Source: Ceratotherium simum simum (taxonomy: Eukaryota > Chordata > Mammalia > Perissodactyla > Rhinocerotidae). From it: a stretch of 64,000 nucleotides of DNA. Made by a program: the position numbers and the translations under genes. Below are positions 54,181 through 64,000 of this stretch, one piece after another (position 1 is the first letter of the stretch; every line of letters begins with the position of its first letter). The DNA is taken from contig NW_004454193.1 in the NCBI RefSeq assembly GCF_000283155.1, positions 5,990,457 to 6,054,456 of the forward strand, written 5' to 3'. The notes beneath the pieces are model-generated. The model searched no databases, was not told the origin of the DNA, and worked only from the letters and a program-made list of their open reading frames with translations.

Positions 54181-55674
54181 CTCTGGGGTGGCAAACTCAG
54201 GGTCAGGCAGGAAACAAAATGAGTAAAGTGGGCTGCAGAGGGACGTGGGGGTCCCAGAGGGCGCACGCTCTCTCTCCAGGCACAGTGTAGGGCTGGTGCT
54301 GGGCTTAGAGCCGCCCCATCTTCTGATCGTCTAAGAGAAGCTGGAATTTCAGAATTTTCTGTGCAATTTCCCCATTTAGAAATGTTGACAGCTAACGACA
54401 GTTCTTAAAGAAACGTTCTATGTTCTGACAAATCAGTGTGTGGATTATGGACAACCATCCAGCAGCCTGGAACAGCCAGCGCCCATGCCGCCCCTGAAAT
54501 GGCTTCCCACGTCGAGGAAACAGCCTTTTTCTCTTTGAATAAAGCCGGACCCTCAAAACTCAGGATGGAGTAGAAGTTTCTGCACTCAAGTATGCGCCCC
54601 ACATTAAAGTTCTCTCTCCAAGGCCATTGTTGGCTCTTTGCCGTCAAGGCCCACGGCTCTTTCTGCCGTTCTAGCCCAGGTCACATGGGTTGTTAAAATA
54701 TTAGAATATATTCAACCAGTTGGCGAATAGCTCCGGTCTCAAGCTGCTGACGACCTTCCTGCCCTGTGGCTCCAGGCCCCACTTGGGACCCTGGACTTCC
54801 CACAATTCCAGCAAGTCAAGGGGAAAGCCTGACCCAGCATGGGCCACCCAGAAACTGCTCCAGAAAGCCTGCTGGGGCCTGTGTGATGCACACATTAAAT
54901 ATTTGGAATGTCACCCCGATCCTGTTACTCAAGGACCATTTCTGTCAGCTGGCTCTTCCCTAAGGTATTTAAGGTCAGCCTTTTCCTGGTCCCCCCTGAC
55001 TCATTTCCACCACCCACCAGTCTCCTATCTCCCCTTCCACCCAGACTGGGTCAGAGCAGGGGCCTGCACCTGCCCAGATCAGCCTGCCTTCACCACCTCC
55101 CACCTGCAGGAGAGGTAGGCAGTGGGATTTTCATCCTGCAGAGAGAATGTTCTCCAAGGCCTCCGTGCATTTGATGAGCTCTTTCTCCGGGCAGAAAGCA
55201 GGGGATCCCTAAGGCAAAGTGCTCATTTTCAGGCAAGTGGCAGGTGTGTGGGGATGTGGGAACCAGTTCCTTCAAATCCACAGAGCACAGGAGTGGGGGC
55301 AGAGGTCCTGATCAGGAGCAATCACCCCTCCATGCAATCAGGGAGGGGTACAAAGAGCTTCAACTCTGTCTCGTAAGCTGGGACTGTTCATTTCTATTCC
55401 TCTCCTTTTTGTGCATTTGAAATATTTTGTCCTCATGTGGACAAATTGGAAAAAATGATGTAGGTGGGAAAATCTCTCTGGGCACCTTCATCCCCTTAGG
55501 GAGAGACTCTGACGCTCACACTCCAGGGAACAGGGTTCAGGAAAATCAGTTTTGAAGCCACTTGTGACCTGGCGTGACACAGACCAAGGGGACTGGAGAA
55601 GGACGAGAGCTGTGGCAGGCGGCTGCTGCTAACCTTCTAGCTGGGCACTTCCCTGGAATCATGGAATCATAAGT
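54181..55674. other. Intergenic, nothing recognised
   Basis: About 1.5 kb with no coding signature and no clear repeat. Confidence 0.5.
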
Positions 55675-55812
55675 GATTACTTATTCATGACGTCTGTTAT
55701 CTATTGTCTATTTCTTCCTGCTTGAAGGTAGAATTACTGCTTTATCTCAAGTGCCTAGAACAGCGCCTGGCACATAATAGATGCTCAAGAAATATGTAAG
55801 TGAATGAATGAC
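55675..55812 (+). mobile_element. L2 LINE 3' terminus
   Basis: AGAACAGCGCCTGGCACATA, ATAGATGCTCAAGAAATATG then GTGAATGAATGA: the L2 end with its tail. Confidence 0.85.
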
Positions 55813-55910
55813 AATACATCCTTAGAGCTGTAAGAGGTTATCTCAACTATATGCCTCTTTGTGTAGAAGGAGAAATTGAGGCCCGGGGAGAGGAAGGGAC
55901 CAGTCTCAGC
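55813..55910 (-). mobile_element. MIR-like fragment, minus strand
   Basis: TCTTTGTGTAGAAGGAGAAATTGAGGCCCGG region resembles a reversed MIR/MIR3 core. Confidence 0.5.
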
Positions 55911-56324
55911 TGGAGGGGCCGTGTAGGGTCTGTCCTTGGGGAATGTCGGCGAGGATTCTCTTTACAGTTCCTCTCCGCCTTGTCCGTCTACCCCACCGCT
56001 CAAGGTCTTGTGACATTGGCCATCCCATTGGCATCCTCCAGTGTTCTCTCTATTCTAGCTGGTTCCTCTGGGAGCCTGCTGCTTCCTGGGAGAGGGCACA
56101 GGGGGCTTTTCCGAGGGGCTGGTGGTGGTGTGTCTTCATCCAGTTACACAGGTGTGTTCGCTTTATGAAAATTCTTGGAGCTGTGCATTTTGATTTGTTT
56201 GTATTTCTGTTTGTATAGGATACTTCAATAAGAACATCACCTACACAGGACTAACATAAACACACACACAAGCACACACACAAACACAGAGCCATGGGCA
56301 CCTGAGCTGCTTTGAGAGATGAGA
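55911..56324. other. Intergenic; short CA tract 56259-56289
   Basis: An imperfect (CA)n and no gene. Confidence 0.55.
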
Positions 56325-56600
56325 GTAACAATATTGATAACACTCAACCCCTTTTGAGATTTGCTATGTATCAGGCACTTTTCTAAGCTCTTTACCACTA
56401 ATTAACTCATTTCACCTGAACAACAACTATGAAGCAGGGAATTTTTAAAAAAAATTTCCACTTTATAGAAAAGGAACTGAGGCACCAGAGGTTAAGTGAC
56501 TTTCCAAAGGTCACAAGTAAGAACATGCTAAGCTGAGGTTTGGACCCAGGCCCGCCGACCCCAGAGCCTGCCTGTGATGCAACGTTGCGTGCTATTTACC
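56325..56600 (-). mobile_element. MIR SINE, minus strand, nearly full length
   Basis: ATTTGCTATGTATCAGGCAC, CTTTATAGAAAAGGAACTGA, GGTTAAGTGACTTTCCAAAG and CCCCAGAGCCTGCCTGTGAT: reversed MIR with head. Confidence 0.9.
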
Positions 56601-56639
56601 TAGGTCTAAAGAAAGGGAAACCATGGAAATTTTACATCC

Positions 56640-56725
56640 ATTATCAACAATCAAGGAAGGCTTCCTGGAAGAGGGGAGACTCCACCCAGGTCCCAAGCAA
56701 GTAATGTGCTAAAGAAAGGAAAGAA
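56640..56725 (+). repeat. Family-J-like fragment
   Basis: AATCAAGGAAGGCTTCCTGG then AAGAGGGGAGACTC resembles the same segment of family J seen at 52060. Confidence 0.45.
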
Positions 56726-56739
56726 GGAATGCAGCTCTT

Positions 56740-56945
56740 TGCACTCAGATTTGACAGCAGTTATCACTTACCATGGGTGTGCACGCAGGGCTGGGCACTT
56801 TCCTATAGGTTGTTTTAATTTTACCTGCAATGGGGAGTGTTTGTCCCAATTTCACAGATGGGGAAACTGAGGGAGGCCCAGGGCACTGACATGACTTGTC
56901 CAGGGTGACCTGACCGGCAAACAGCAGAGCTGAAATTCAAACATC
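56740..56945 (-). mobile_element. MIR SINE, minus strand
   Basis: CCCAATTTCACAGATGGGGA, AACTGAGGGAGGCCCAGGG, GACTTGTCCAGGGTGACCTG: reversed MIR. Confidence 0.83.
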
Positions 56946-57724
56946 TGTGTCCTGGGACCTGGGCAAGCTCCTAGTCCAAACTGCATCCTTCTCTGTGACA
57001 TCTTTCTGCTCCTGTGACCAACACCGGTGGAATTTGTGTGACATTAGACAAGTGGCCAACTTTTGGGGGCCTGGGTCCTCCTCCACTACAGTGAGCATAT
57101 TGGACCAGGTGACCTCCCAAGAAGATCCCTCCTCCAAGGAGCTGGCAGCCCCTCCCCTAACTGCCCTGTCCGAATGGCTTTGGACCTCACGGTCCCTTCC
57201 CTTCCAGCTCCCTCGGAGACTCAGGCTACAGTTCTTTCTGGATTAACCTTCCTCAGTCGGGCCACAAGCCCCTTCTTTGCATGTACAAACCCGTGCCTCC
57301 TGAGGCTGGGAAGGAGCTTCTTCTCCCAGAACCCACACCACCTTTAGCTGCCAAGACCCACCCCCCGGCCTCGACTTACCCACCCCAGGCTCCTGGGGAA
57401 TAGAAACCCTTGACTGTGTTTCTTTAAACTGATCGTCAATTTCCCCTTTATGAAAATTAACGCCGGCTGGGAAATGCCTTGAAAAATACATCAAGGTGAG
57501 GCAAATGGGTTTTTGAGATCAACCCCGGGCACACACAGGGCTGGGGCGGCCTTGATTTGATTCCCTCTCCAAACCCGGGTCCGGGGGCCGAGGAATGGCA
57601 GGAGCTGAGCATCAGGCCGAAGATGTTCTCCTGCACCAAGTAATCACACCCCCTGTGGCTGCCCGGGGGGCTGGGGCGGGGGTCTCCTCCCTCCAGCCCC
57701 CCTCTCCTTCCACACCACTCTCCT
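56946..57724. other. Intergenic, nothing recognised
   Basis: No gene or clear repeat. CpG somewhat raised around 57500-57600. Confidence 0.5.
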
Positions 57725-57935
57725 CCAGGTATTTCGACTTAATTTTGTTTAGAAATTTGACAAGCAAGTGAAAGTGCAGCCTGATTATAGACTTTATTTA
57801 AAGGTTTGATTTAGGTTTCTCTCTGTTCTTATATCAAAGATAAAGTAGAAGTGGTGGTATCATGTTCAGGTAATGAGATTTTATATTAAAAAGAATAAAT
57901 TAAGCTCATAAAACCGTAGGTGGAAGGGCCAGGCG
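57725..57935. promoter_or_regulatory. Candidate conserved noncoding element
   Basis: AT-rich repeat-free block between GC-rich flanks: TCGACTTAATTTTGTTTAG, TTTGACAAGCAAGTGAAAG, CCTGATTATAGACTTTATTT, TCAAAGATAAAG (TCF/GATA-like) and GGTAATGAG. Sharp composition change at both edges. Confidence 0.42.
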
Positions 57936-58119
57936 GGGCTGACACACTCACAGAAGAAACCCATACATTTATGTAACGAGTATCCATCAGGAGTGGGAGT
58001 CCGGGTTTGGGCCTGGGCTTTTAAGTCAAGAGTGGTCTTTTTCCTGGTTCTTTTTGGAAATTAACGCCAGAGGTCCCCAGGGAGGAGATTCCAGGGTCCC
58101 AGGAGCCAGAAACAACTGT
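57936..58119. other. Intergenic, nothing recognised
   Basis: No gene or clear repeat. Confidence 0.5.
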
Positions 58120-58310
58120 AGAATTCTTCTCTTTACTACTTATTGGCTGTGTGACTGTGGGCAAGTTGCTTGACTTCTCTGATCCTCCCTTTCCTCTCCT
58201 CTAAAAAGGAGATCATGTTAGTATCCACTCAGGGCCATGGTGGCGGTTGTATGAGGTGGTACAGGTAAACTATACGTAGTTAGCAGTCAATGAACGTCAA
58301 CCACGGTAAC
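58120..58310 (+). mobile_element. MIR SINE
   Basis: TACTTATTGGCTGTGTGACT, GTGGGCAAGTTGCTTGACTT, CTCTAAAAAGGAGATCATG: MIR core and tail. Confidence 0.85.
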
Positions 58311-58669
58311 TTTTTGAGTGTCAGTTTTCTTGTCCGACAGACGGGGATATTGCTATCAGAATGAGTAAAGGAAGGAAGAAAGCAAAGATCTCAGTAGAAA
58401 CTGTAACTATTATATTTGGATAATAATTACTGCTCAGACACTCATTCCACCAGGGCCCTGGGAAGAGTTTCCCCCTCTTTGTCAATAGGGGCTGAATCCC
58501 CCGTCCGGATGCTCCGCAGGGCTGGAGGCTACTGAGAATAGTCAGCACTTGCCACCCCCCTTCCTCCCTCTCCCCACGGCACACCCCCTCCCCCTTCCTT
58601 CCTTGTGAGCGATAAGACAAAATACAAAGAGCGGGACTCACATAAAGACTCCGAAACTGAGCCGTCTGT
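58311..58669. other. Intergenic, nothing recognised
   Basis: No gene or clear repeat. Confidence 0.5.
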
Positions 58670-58880
58670 GGTCATTTTAAAACAGATCCTTTTTGAAAAG
58701 CTGGGTGACATTTTTCTTTAGTGCCTGATTTTTTTTTAATGCCGGCTGCATTTTTTAAGCGCCAGGCCGGCTTGTAAGTAGCCAAGGCAGTACAGTAGCT
58801 GTGCCGACTGTACCATTTGATCATTAATTTATCACAGTTCTAGCAGTTTGTCTGACAGGTGATAGCGCTTTCATCTAATG
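58670..58880. promoter_or_regulatory. Candidate conserved noncoding element with TALE-type site
   Basis: Repeat-free block with an inverted repeat GTACAGT (58790-58796) / ACTGTAC (58807-58813), TTTGATCATTAATTTATCAC, and CTGACAGGTGATAG, whose TGACAG core is a MEIS/TGIF-type site (58853-58858). Inferred enhancer-like DNA. Confidence 0.42.
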
Positions 58881-59127
58881 AGCCCGCAGCCAGGGTTGGG
58901 GCGCAGAGCCGGGCTGGCCGGCCTCGGGGGGCAGGGCCGCACACGTGTTCACTGCCAGCCTGTTTTCATTGTGGGGACCTTCGAAGGCCCAGAAGATGGC
59001 TGGCCAATGGGGCTGGGGTCCTGCCACCGTGGGTAAGGCCAGGAAGAGCCCCCAGTGGGCCAAAGACAAGAAAGAGGAAACTCGGGTGAGACCCCGGCCT
59101 TGGCCAGTCAAGAGTCACGGCATCAGT
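58881..59127. other. Intergenic, GC-rich, nothing recognised
   Basis: No gene or clear repeat. Confidence 0.5.
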
Positions 59128-59460
59128 CGGGACAAGCTGGGTTACGCTGCAGTAACAAACAGCTCCCCAGCTCCCAGTCTCAGAGGCTCCCAACGACAAA
59201 GCTGAGTTTTCACCCACGTGGCATGTCCACTGCAGGACGGGGGGATGACTGCTCAACACAGCCACCCCGGGAACCAGCACACGGCGGCTCCATCTCTCAG
59301 AGGCAGAGACGGAAGCATTGCAAACCATGAGCTGTCGCAACCCATCTGTTCAAAGGAACATGTCACTTTCTCTCGCATTTCATTGGCCAAAGCCACTCAC
59401 ATGGCCATGCACAAGTTCAGGTGGGCGAAGAAGTGTGATTCTACCACGTGCCCCTAAACA
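59128..59460 (-). repeat. Interspersed repeat family R, minus strand, copy 4
   Basis: AAGCTGGGTTACGCTGCAGT, AACAAACAGCTCCCCAGCTC, CATTTCATTGGCCAAAGCC, CACTCACATGGCCATGCAC and GTGTGATTCTACCACGTGCC are the reverse complement of family R, including its CACTTCC/CCAAT part. Confidence 0.68.
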
Positions 59461-60246
59461 AGAAAGCCAAATATTTGTCGACAGTCCTGATGCCTCCTGT
59501 TATCATAAATTCTGCTCCTAAGACCGGCTCTGCCTCCTTAGTGCATCCTGGGTCCCTGGATCAATCCACTCTGCTCCCTGCTCTGCCACTACCTTCAACC
59601 AGGCTGCCGTCTTCTCTCCCTCCATTCCCTGTGCTCTCTCCCGATGCCATCCTTAGACCTGCTCTGGGCCCTGGGCCTCAGCGGGTTCTGTGCTTTGGAG
59701 TCACTTTCTTGAAAGTTCCTAAGTCTAAGTCTCCCTTGTAGGGCGTGGAGCTAGCTGGGGCCAGTGCTGCACTGGGCACCCTGAGTCCACACAGGGACTT
59801 GTGTGAGCACTGGTCCCTGCCTCTCTCCTCCTCTGTACTCTCCAGTCCTCTGTCCCCGCCCATCACACACACTGGGTAGACCACATGCCCCCAGGAGCTC
59901 CAGCACTCATACCTGTGGGGTCAGCCTGGGGCCCAGCCATAGTTCCAGGGGGGCCGTGTGGCGAGCGAACGACTCATGCTAGCCAGTGCTGTGTGTCCTT
60001 CACAGGATCTGGTGAATGCTGGCCCTGAATGGTGCTGACTCATTGATTTTGCATGACTCAGGTTATTTATACAGACAGAGGCCCAGGGCCCCACATACCC
60101 TAGGCTCCCTGAGCATATGCCCTGCTCCCTCCCTCCACTCTCACCCTCGTTAGATCCATGTCCCACCCAGTGCAAAGAAGACTTTAAAAATCCTCCTGTG
60201 GATTCTCATCATGTTGGGTAGACTTCTTATGATGGTCCACGAGGCC
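59461..60246. other. Intergenic, nothing recognised
   Basis: No gene or clear repeat. Confidence 0.5.
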
Positions 60247-60428
60247 CTACACCACTGGTTCTCACCCTGGTCCTCTGCAGCATCACTTGGCGAGCTTTTG
60301 AAACATAATGTGGTCTGGGACCCACCCTAGACCAATGACATCAGAATCTCTAGGGATGGGCCAGAGTGTGGTATGGTTTGAAGAGCTCCTCGGTAATCCT
60401 AATGCAGAGCCCAGAGTGAGAATCTCTG
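60247..60428 (+). mobile_element. MER5A-type hAT MITE
   Basis: CCACTGGTTCTCACCCTGGT, CAGCATCACTTGGCGAGCTT, GGGACCCACCCTAGACCAAT, ATCAGAATCTCTAGGGATGG: MER5A-like order. The right end is worn. Confidence 0.75.
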
Positions 60429-60439
60429 ACCTCCGTGAT

Positions 60440-60896
60440 CTAGCCTCTCATCTCTCATCTCATATCTGTCTTTTCTTCATCTTATGCTTCCCCACTCTTC
60501 TTTTGTTTCCTCCAAAGTGTTCTCCCCCTGTCCCCAGGACATTTGCACTTGCTGTTCCCTCTGCTAGGAATATTGTCTCTCCTCGAATATTGTCGAGGCT
60601 TCTGTTTTCTTGCCATTCGGCTCTCAGCTCAAATGTCACTTTCACAAAGATGTTTTCTTGACCTTCCAAGGTAACGTCACCCCTCTCCACCCCCGACCCT
60701 ATCATTTTCAGAGTTGCCCTTATCATCTCATCTTTTCTTGTTTATTTACTCAGTGTTGTTTATTATATATCGTGTGTTTTCCTTTACTAAAATATGCTTT
60801 GCGAGGGCAGCTACTTGGTTAGCTTTGTTCATCCCATATCCCCAACATCCTCAATGCCTGGTATCTTGCTCAATAAACAGTTATTGAGTGAATCAA
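60440..60896 (+). mobile_element. L2 LINE 3' end, well preserved
   Basis: ACATTTGCACTTGCTGTTCC, TCAGCTCAAATGTCACTTTC, CTTTGCGAGGGCAGCTACTT and TGCTCAATAAACAGTTATTG: full L2 3' end with terminus. Confidence 0.93.
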
Positions 60897-61264
60897 TGTA
60901 AAGACTAATATTTATAGAGCATTTTCTGAGGTTTGGTATCTTTGTTGATCATTTTCAGAATTTAATTCCAGGAAAAAGGTTGTCTCTCTTGAACAGCTGG
61001 TAAGAGTGGATTTTCTTTGGACAGGTAGTTGTCTGGATTGTGTAACTCTGGAATAATAAATTTAGCCCTGAGCTTCCTGGGATCCAAGGCAAAAAGGGTC
61101 AGATTAACCACAGAAACTATGTTGGTCTATGTGGCTGGTATATTTGCCTTTTCCTCCTGGTCTTTGATTTTCCATGTCTATTTTCACAGCATCTGATTAC
61201 AAGCTGTCTCAAATCCTTTTTGGAAGCAGGCAGAGTATAAATAACTAGGAACACAAACAACGGA
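60897..61264. other. Intergenic, nothing firmly recognised
   Basis: ACTAATATTTATAGAGCATT at the start may be a MIR tail fragment. No gene. Confidence 0.45.
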
Positions 61265-61400
61265 TTCATGTGTGTCATGCCTATTTTACAGACGTGCAAT
61301 ACAAGTGCTGGGCAGGTGGGGTGGCTTGTCTGAGGTCGCATAGCCTGGGCGAGAACCCACAGTCCTTGCATTCCAGGCCAGTTCACTCTCCTCTGAACGA
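61265..61400 (-). mobile_element. MIR SINE, minus strand
   Basis: TGCCTATTTTACAGACGTGC, GGCTTGTCTGAGGTCGCATA and CCTTGCATTCCAGGCCAGTT: reversed MIR. Confidence 0.72.
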
Positions 61401-61454
61401 CACCAGAGGGGTCATGCCCTGTGCTGTGTTTTGGCTCCTACAAGTCCTAACATA

Positions 61455-61560
61455 GTGTTGGGGATCTCATATTGTTAGTACTTTTCCAAGGAGACTGAAA
61501 CCCAGAGAGATTAAGTACTGGCCCAGGGTCATCCAGCAAGTTAGGGACTGAGCCATGCCC
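61455..61560 (-). mobile_element. MIR fragment, minus strand
   Basis: GAGACTGAAACCCAGAGAGA then ACTGGCCCAGGGTCATCCAG: reversed MIR core. Confidence 0.75.
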
Positions 61561-61991
61561 CCAGAGCGAGTAGCTGGGAGCCTCTCGGTATTGATGAGCG
61601 GGTATTATCTCTGCCCCAGCAGTGGGGTTGATCGCCTCCTGATAACTCACTGTGCTCAGGGATGGGAAACCAGCTGCCACATTTGCACAGCTGGAAGAGG
61701 AAAATGGAGCCGTTCTCTAATTATTTGCTCAGTGGCCATAATCGCTTTCCATGGAAATTGTCACCGGATAGGTAAACGCCAAGCAGAGGGTGGGTGACAG
61801 TCTCTGGGCTCACTCAATGTACTGATCTGACAGATAGACATCTTATGCACAGACCCTTTATTGAAAGGAGTGGTTATGGGCCGAGAGCATCCCTCAGCTC
61901 CTCCCCTACAGAAGAGCGAGAGGGAACAAGACAATGAGAAGGAAGAGGAATTAGAAGCTGGGGACGTGGTTTTGTCAATCACATAAAAATA
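61561..61991. other. Intergenic; possible conserved block 61670-61795
   Basis: GTTCTCTAATTATTTGCTCA then GGCCATAATCGCTTTCCATG then GAAATTGTCACC is repeat-free and AT-rich, but short. Confidence 0.35.
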
Positions 61992-62155
61992 ACTTCTGCC
62001 AATTATTGCACACCTGCTGTGTGCCCGCCACTGGACTCGACCGGCCAGATGTGTTTTCTTATTTAATTTTCCCTCTTCAGAAAGCATTATTGTTTCTACC
62101 TTACACGATGGGAAACTGAGGCTCAGAGAGCTTCAAGTGACTTGCTGGAGGCTAC
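61992..62155 (-). mobile_element. MIR SINE, minus strand
   Basis: ATTATTGCACACCTGCTGTG, CACGATGGGAAACTGAGGCT, CAAGTGACTTGCTGGAGGCT: reversed MIR. Confidence 0.85.
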
Positions 62156-62164
62156 GTTGCCATA

Positions 62165-62405
62165 AGACAGACTTACGTGGTGCTTCTTGAATGCCAGGGA
62201 ATATTCTAGTGCTTTCCATGTGCAAACTCACTCATGCCTCACAAGGATCCCATGGGATAGGGTCCATCATCAGCCCCACTTACAGGTGAAGACTGAGGTG
62301 TGGAGGGTGAAGTGACCTGCCCAAAGTCACACAGTGGCCACACCGGGTTTTGAACCCAGACCCTGGGAGGCTGCAGTCCCTGCTCTTAGGCCCTGCGCTG
62401 TGCGG
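62165..62405 (-). mobile_element. MIR SINE, minus strand, nearly full length
   Basis: TGCCTCACAAGGATCCCATG, GTGACCTGCCCAAAGTCACA, GGTTTTGAACCCAGACCCTG: complete reversed MIR. Confidence 0.9.
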
Positions 62406-63169
62406 AACCTTAACAAACGGCCGCCTCGGGGTTCAACTCCAGCCTTCCCAGCTCCAGTGCCCCGGCCACCCTGCTCCGTGTCCCGCGGGGAGGGCGCCCT
62501 GCCTCGCCTGAGGACTCGGTGGATAGTGGCTTAATCAGACTGGAGACCGATTTCTGGCCCGACCAGGTGGTTGCTGAAGTGAATGTGAAATGCGGCCCTG
62601 TGTGCGGTCCTCGTGCTGGGGACACTCACAGGGCCCGGGTGTCTGTCGGATGACCGAAACCTGAGGCGGTATTACCGTCAGACGGTGGTGGCCCCATCCT
62701 GAGCACTGGCTCTGGCGATTTGGTGGCACAGGGCTCAGGGAACGGGTAGGACGCCCCGGTGGTCTGCGCAGCGCAGACCCAGCTGGGCCTGGCGGCAAAC
62801 CTGGACGTGTTGAGGCTAAACCTCAGGTCATCGTGTGAACAGCTGTATGGGTTTCTCAACGCTGGAAAACAGAGGCCGGCGATGGCAATACACCGACTCC
62901 TCTGAGAACTCCCCTCCTCTCCACTGCACGTGTGCTGAAGGCTGGGATGGCGCGGGAAGATGGATCGATGGTAGTTAGGAGGGTGGCCTTGGTCCATGTC
63001 ACCTGAAGCCGCACTCTCCTCGCTGCCCGGATCGGATCTGGCAATCCCCCAAGGAGGGAGCGACCCCACACCCCTCTGCGCCCCACCTCCAAGACAGCCC
63101 CGTTGCTGAGGTGCAGTTGACTCGGTTGTGGATATGGAAGTGGAATTCCTTCTTTAAAATGTCCCCCGA
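62406..63169. other. Intergenic, GC-rich, nothing recognised
   Basis: Raised CpG around 62420-62530 and overlapping open frames; no gene evidence. Confidence 0.5.
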
Positions 63170-63330
63170 ATCCAGGCTTATTCATCTCAAATCACGTATG
63201 GAGCAACAGAGGCTGTGACAAAGACCTGCTTTCGTGAGCAACGAAGAATAATTCATAATCGTCTCTAATTGGCGCATAGCAGCAGCAATTTGCATGCAAA
63301 GCCCCTGGGAAGCTGGTTTGGTTCTGAAGG
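63170..63330. promoter_or_regulatory. Candidate conserved noncoding element with palindromic octamer
   Basis: Repeat-free block with ATAATTCATAATCGTCTCTA, CTAATTGGCGC, and the perfect 12-base palindrome TTTGCATGCAAA at 63289-63300, which contains ATTTGCAT (63288-63295), a POU octamer, overlapping its mirror ATGCAAAG. Looks enhancer-like. Confidence 0.42.
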
Positions 63331-63589
63331 CCAAACCTGCCCCCTGCAGTCTTGTGTACAGGCTTCGCTCTGCACGTCCATTTGCAAATGCAGCCCTGGA
63401 GGACACCTCAGCAGCGTCCTCCCCGAGACCCACGCGGGCCTCTTTTATTGCTTCTTTCTGCAAATGTCCTTGACCCTGTGATCCTAAGTTGGCTGTAGTG
63501 CAAATGTGTACGGTTTACTGTCGCTTGACCACCACGGTCTCAACAACAGCTGTGTCCACTGCAGCCCAGGACACCGGGTGCTCTGGCTA
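63331..63589. other. Intergenic, nothing recognised
   Basis: No gene or clear repeat. Confidence 0.5.
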
Positions 63590-63822
63590 CACCAGTGGGT
63601 CTCGACTGGGGGCGATTCTGCACCGCCACCCCCGGGGGACACTTGCAATGTCTGGGGACATTTTTGGTTGTTACGCTGGGAGGAAGGTGCTATTGGCATC
63701 TAGAGGGGAGAGGCCAGGGATGCTGCTAGACATCCTACAATGCAGAGGGCAGTCCCCCCACCACAAAGAATTCTCTGGCCCCAAATTGCAACAGGGCCGA
63801 GGTGGAGAAACCCTGGGCTACA
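63590..63822 (+). mobile_element. MER20 hAT-type MITE, nearly complete
   Basis: CCAGTGGGTCTCGACTGGGG, AATGTCTGGGGACATTTTTG, GGCCAGGGATGCTGCTAGAC, ATCCTACAATGCAGAGGGCA and the inverted end GGTGGAGAAACCCTGG: the full MER20 order. Confidence 0.93.
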
Positions 63823-64000
63823 ATGATCTGACAAAGTTCATCCTGTGCAATTTGTTTGCTGGTTGTTTAAACCCTTTTACTTTTTTTCGGGTCCTATCGT
63901 GTTTGAATTCCACCTGCAAGTTCCCCATAGTCTTCATACACTGACATCACCAACCAACGCTGCTGACAGCAACAAATGATTACCTTGGTCACTGGTTGAG
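63823..64000. other. Intergenic, nothing recognised
   Basis: No gene or clear repeat to the end of the window. Confidence 0.5.

Overview
This window is vertebrate nuclear DNA, and almost certainly from a placental mammal of the odd-toed ungulate group (horse, ass, rhinoceros or tapir). The mammalian call rests on dozens of degraded MIR and L2 elements on both strands and several hAT-type DNA transposon relics (MER5A, MER20). The perissodactyl call rests mainly on one SINE at 33463-33651 that reads as an Equine Repetitive Element (ERE) with an exact 13-bp target-site duplication. A short L1 3' end at 35601-35739, of a type I associate with horse-lineage L1, gives weaker support. The species cannot be fixed from the sequence alone.

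One real protein-coding gene is visible. Bases 2-571 are the 3' coding part of the homeobox transcription factor gene IRX5: the last 189 residues and the stop codon, with start codon and homeodomain lying to the left of the window. An AT-rich 3' UTR with several possible poly(A) signals follows. The other ~63 kb has no supportable gene. In human, the interval downstream of IRX5 (towards IRX6) is a large gene desert filled with developmental enhancers, and this window fits that picture.

Layout. 1-7080: IRX5 end, 3' UTR, repeat-free proximal flank with AT-rich candidate conserved elements (1430-1560, 2330-2725, 6560-6730) and a CpG-rich domain at about 3000-6260. 7080-31740: old interspersed repeats (MIR, L2, an L1 piece and several families I can recognise as repeats but not name), separated by short repeat-free AT-rich blocks. 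31750-32330: the most striking repeat-free block, a candidate enhancer. 32330-40570: lineage-specific SINE and L1 insertions plus microsatellites. 40575-40860: an AT-rich block with a perfect 16-bp homeodomain-type palindrome. 41000-57700: many minus-strand MIRs, L2 pieces, DNA transposon relics. 57725-58880 and 63170-63330: further candidate regulatory blocks, the last with a palindromic octamer-like site.

I find no CRISPR array, operon, tRNA or rRNA gene, and no sign of a new multi-gene system. The interest lies in the candidate regulatory blocks around IRX5 and in the repeat record. All candidate enhancers are inferred from composition, motif content and absence of repeats; conservation could not be tested here.
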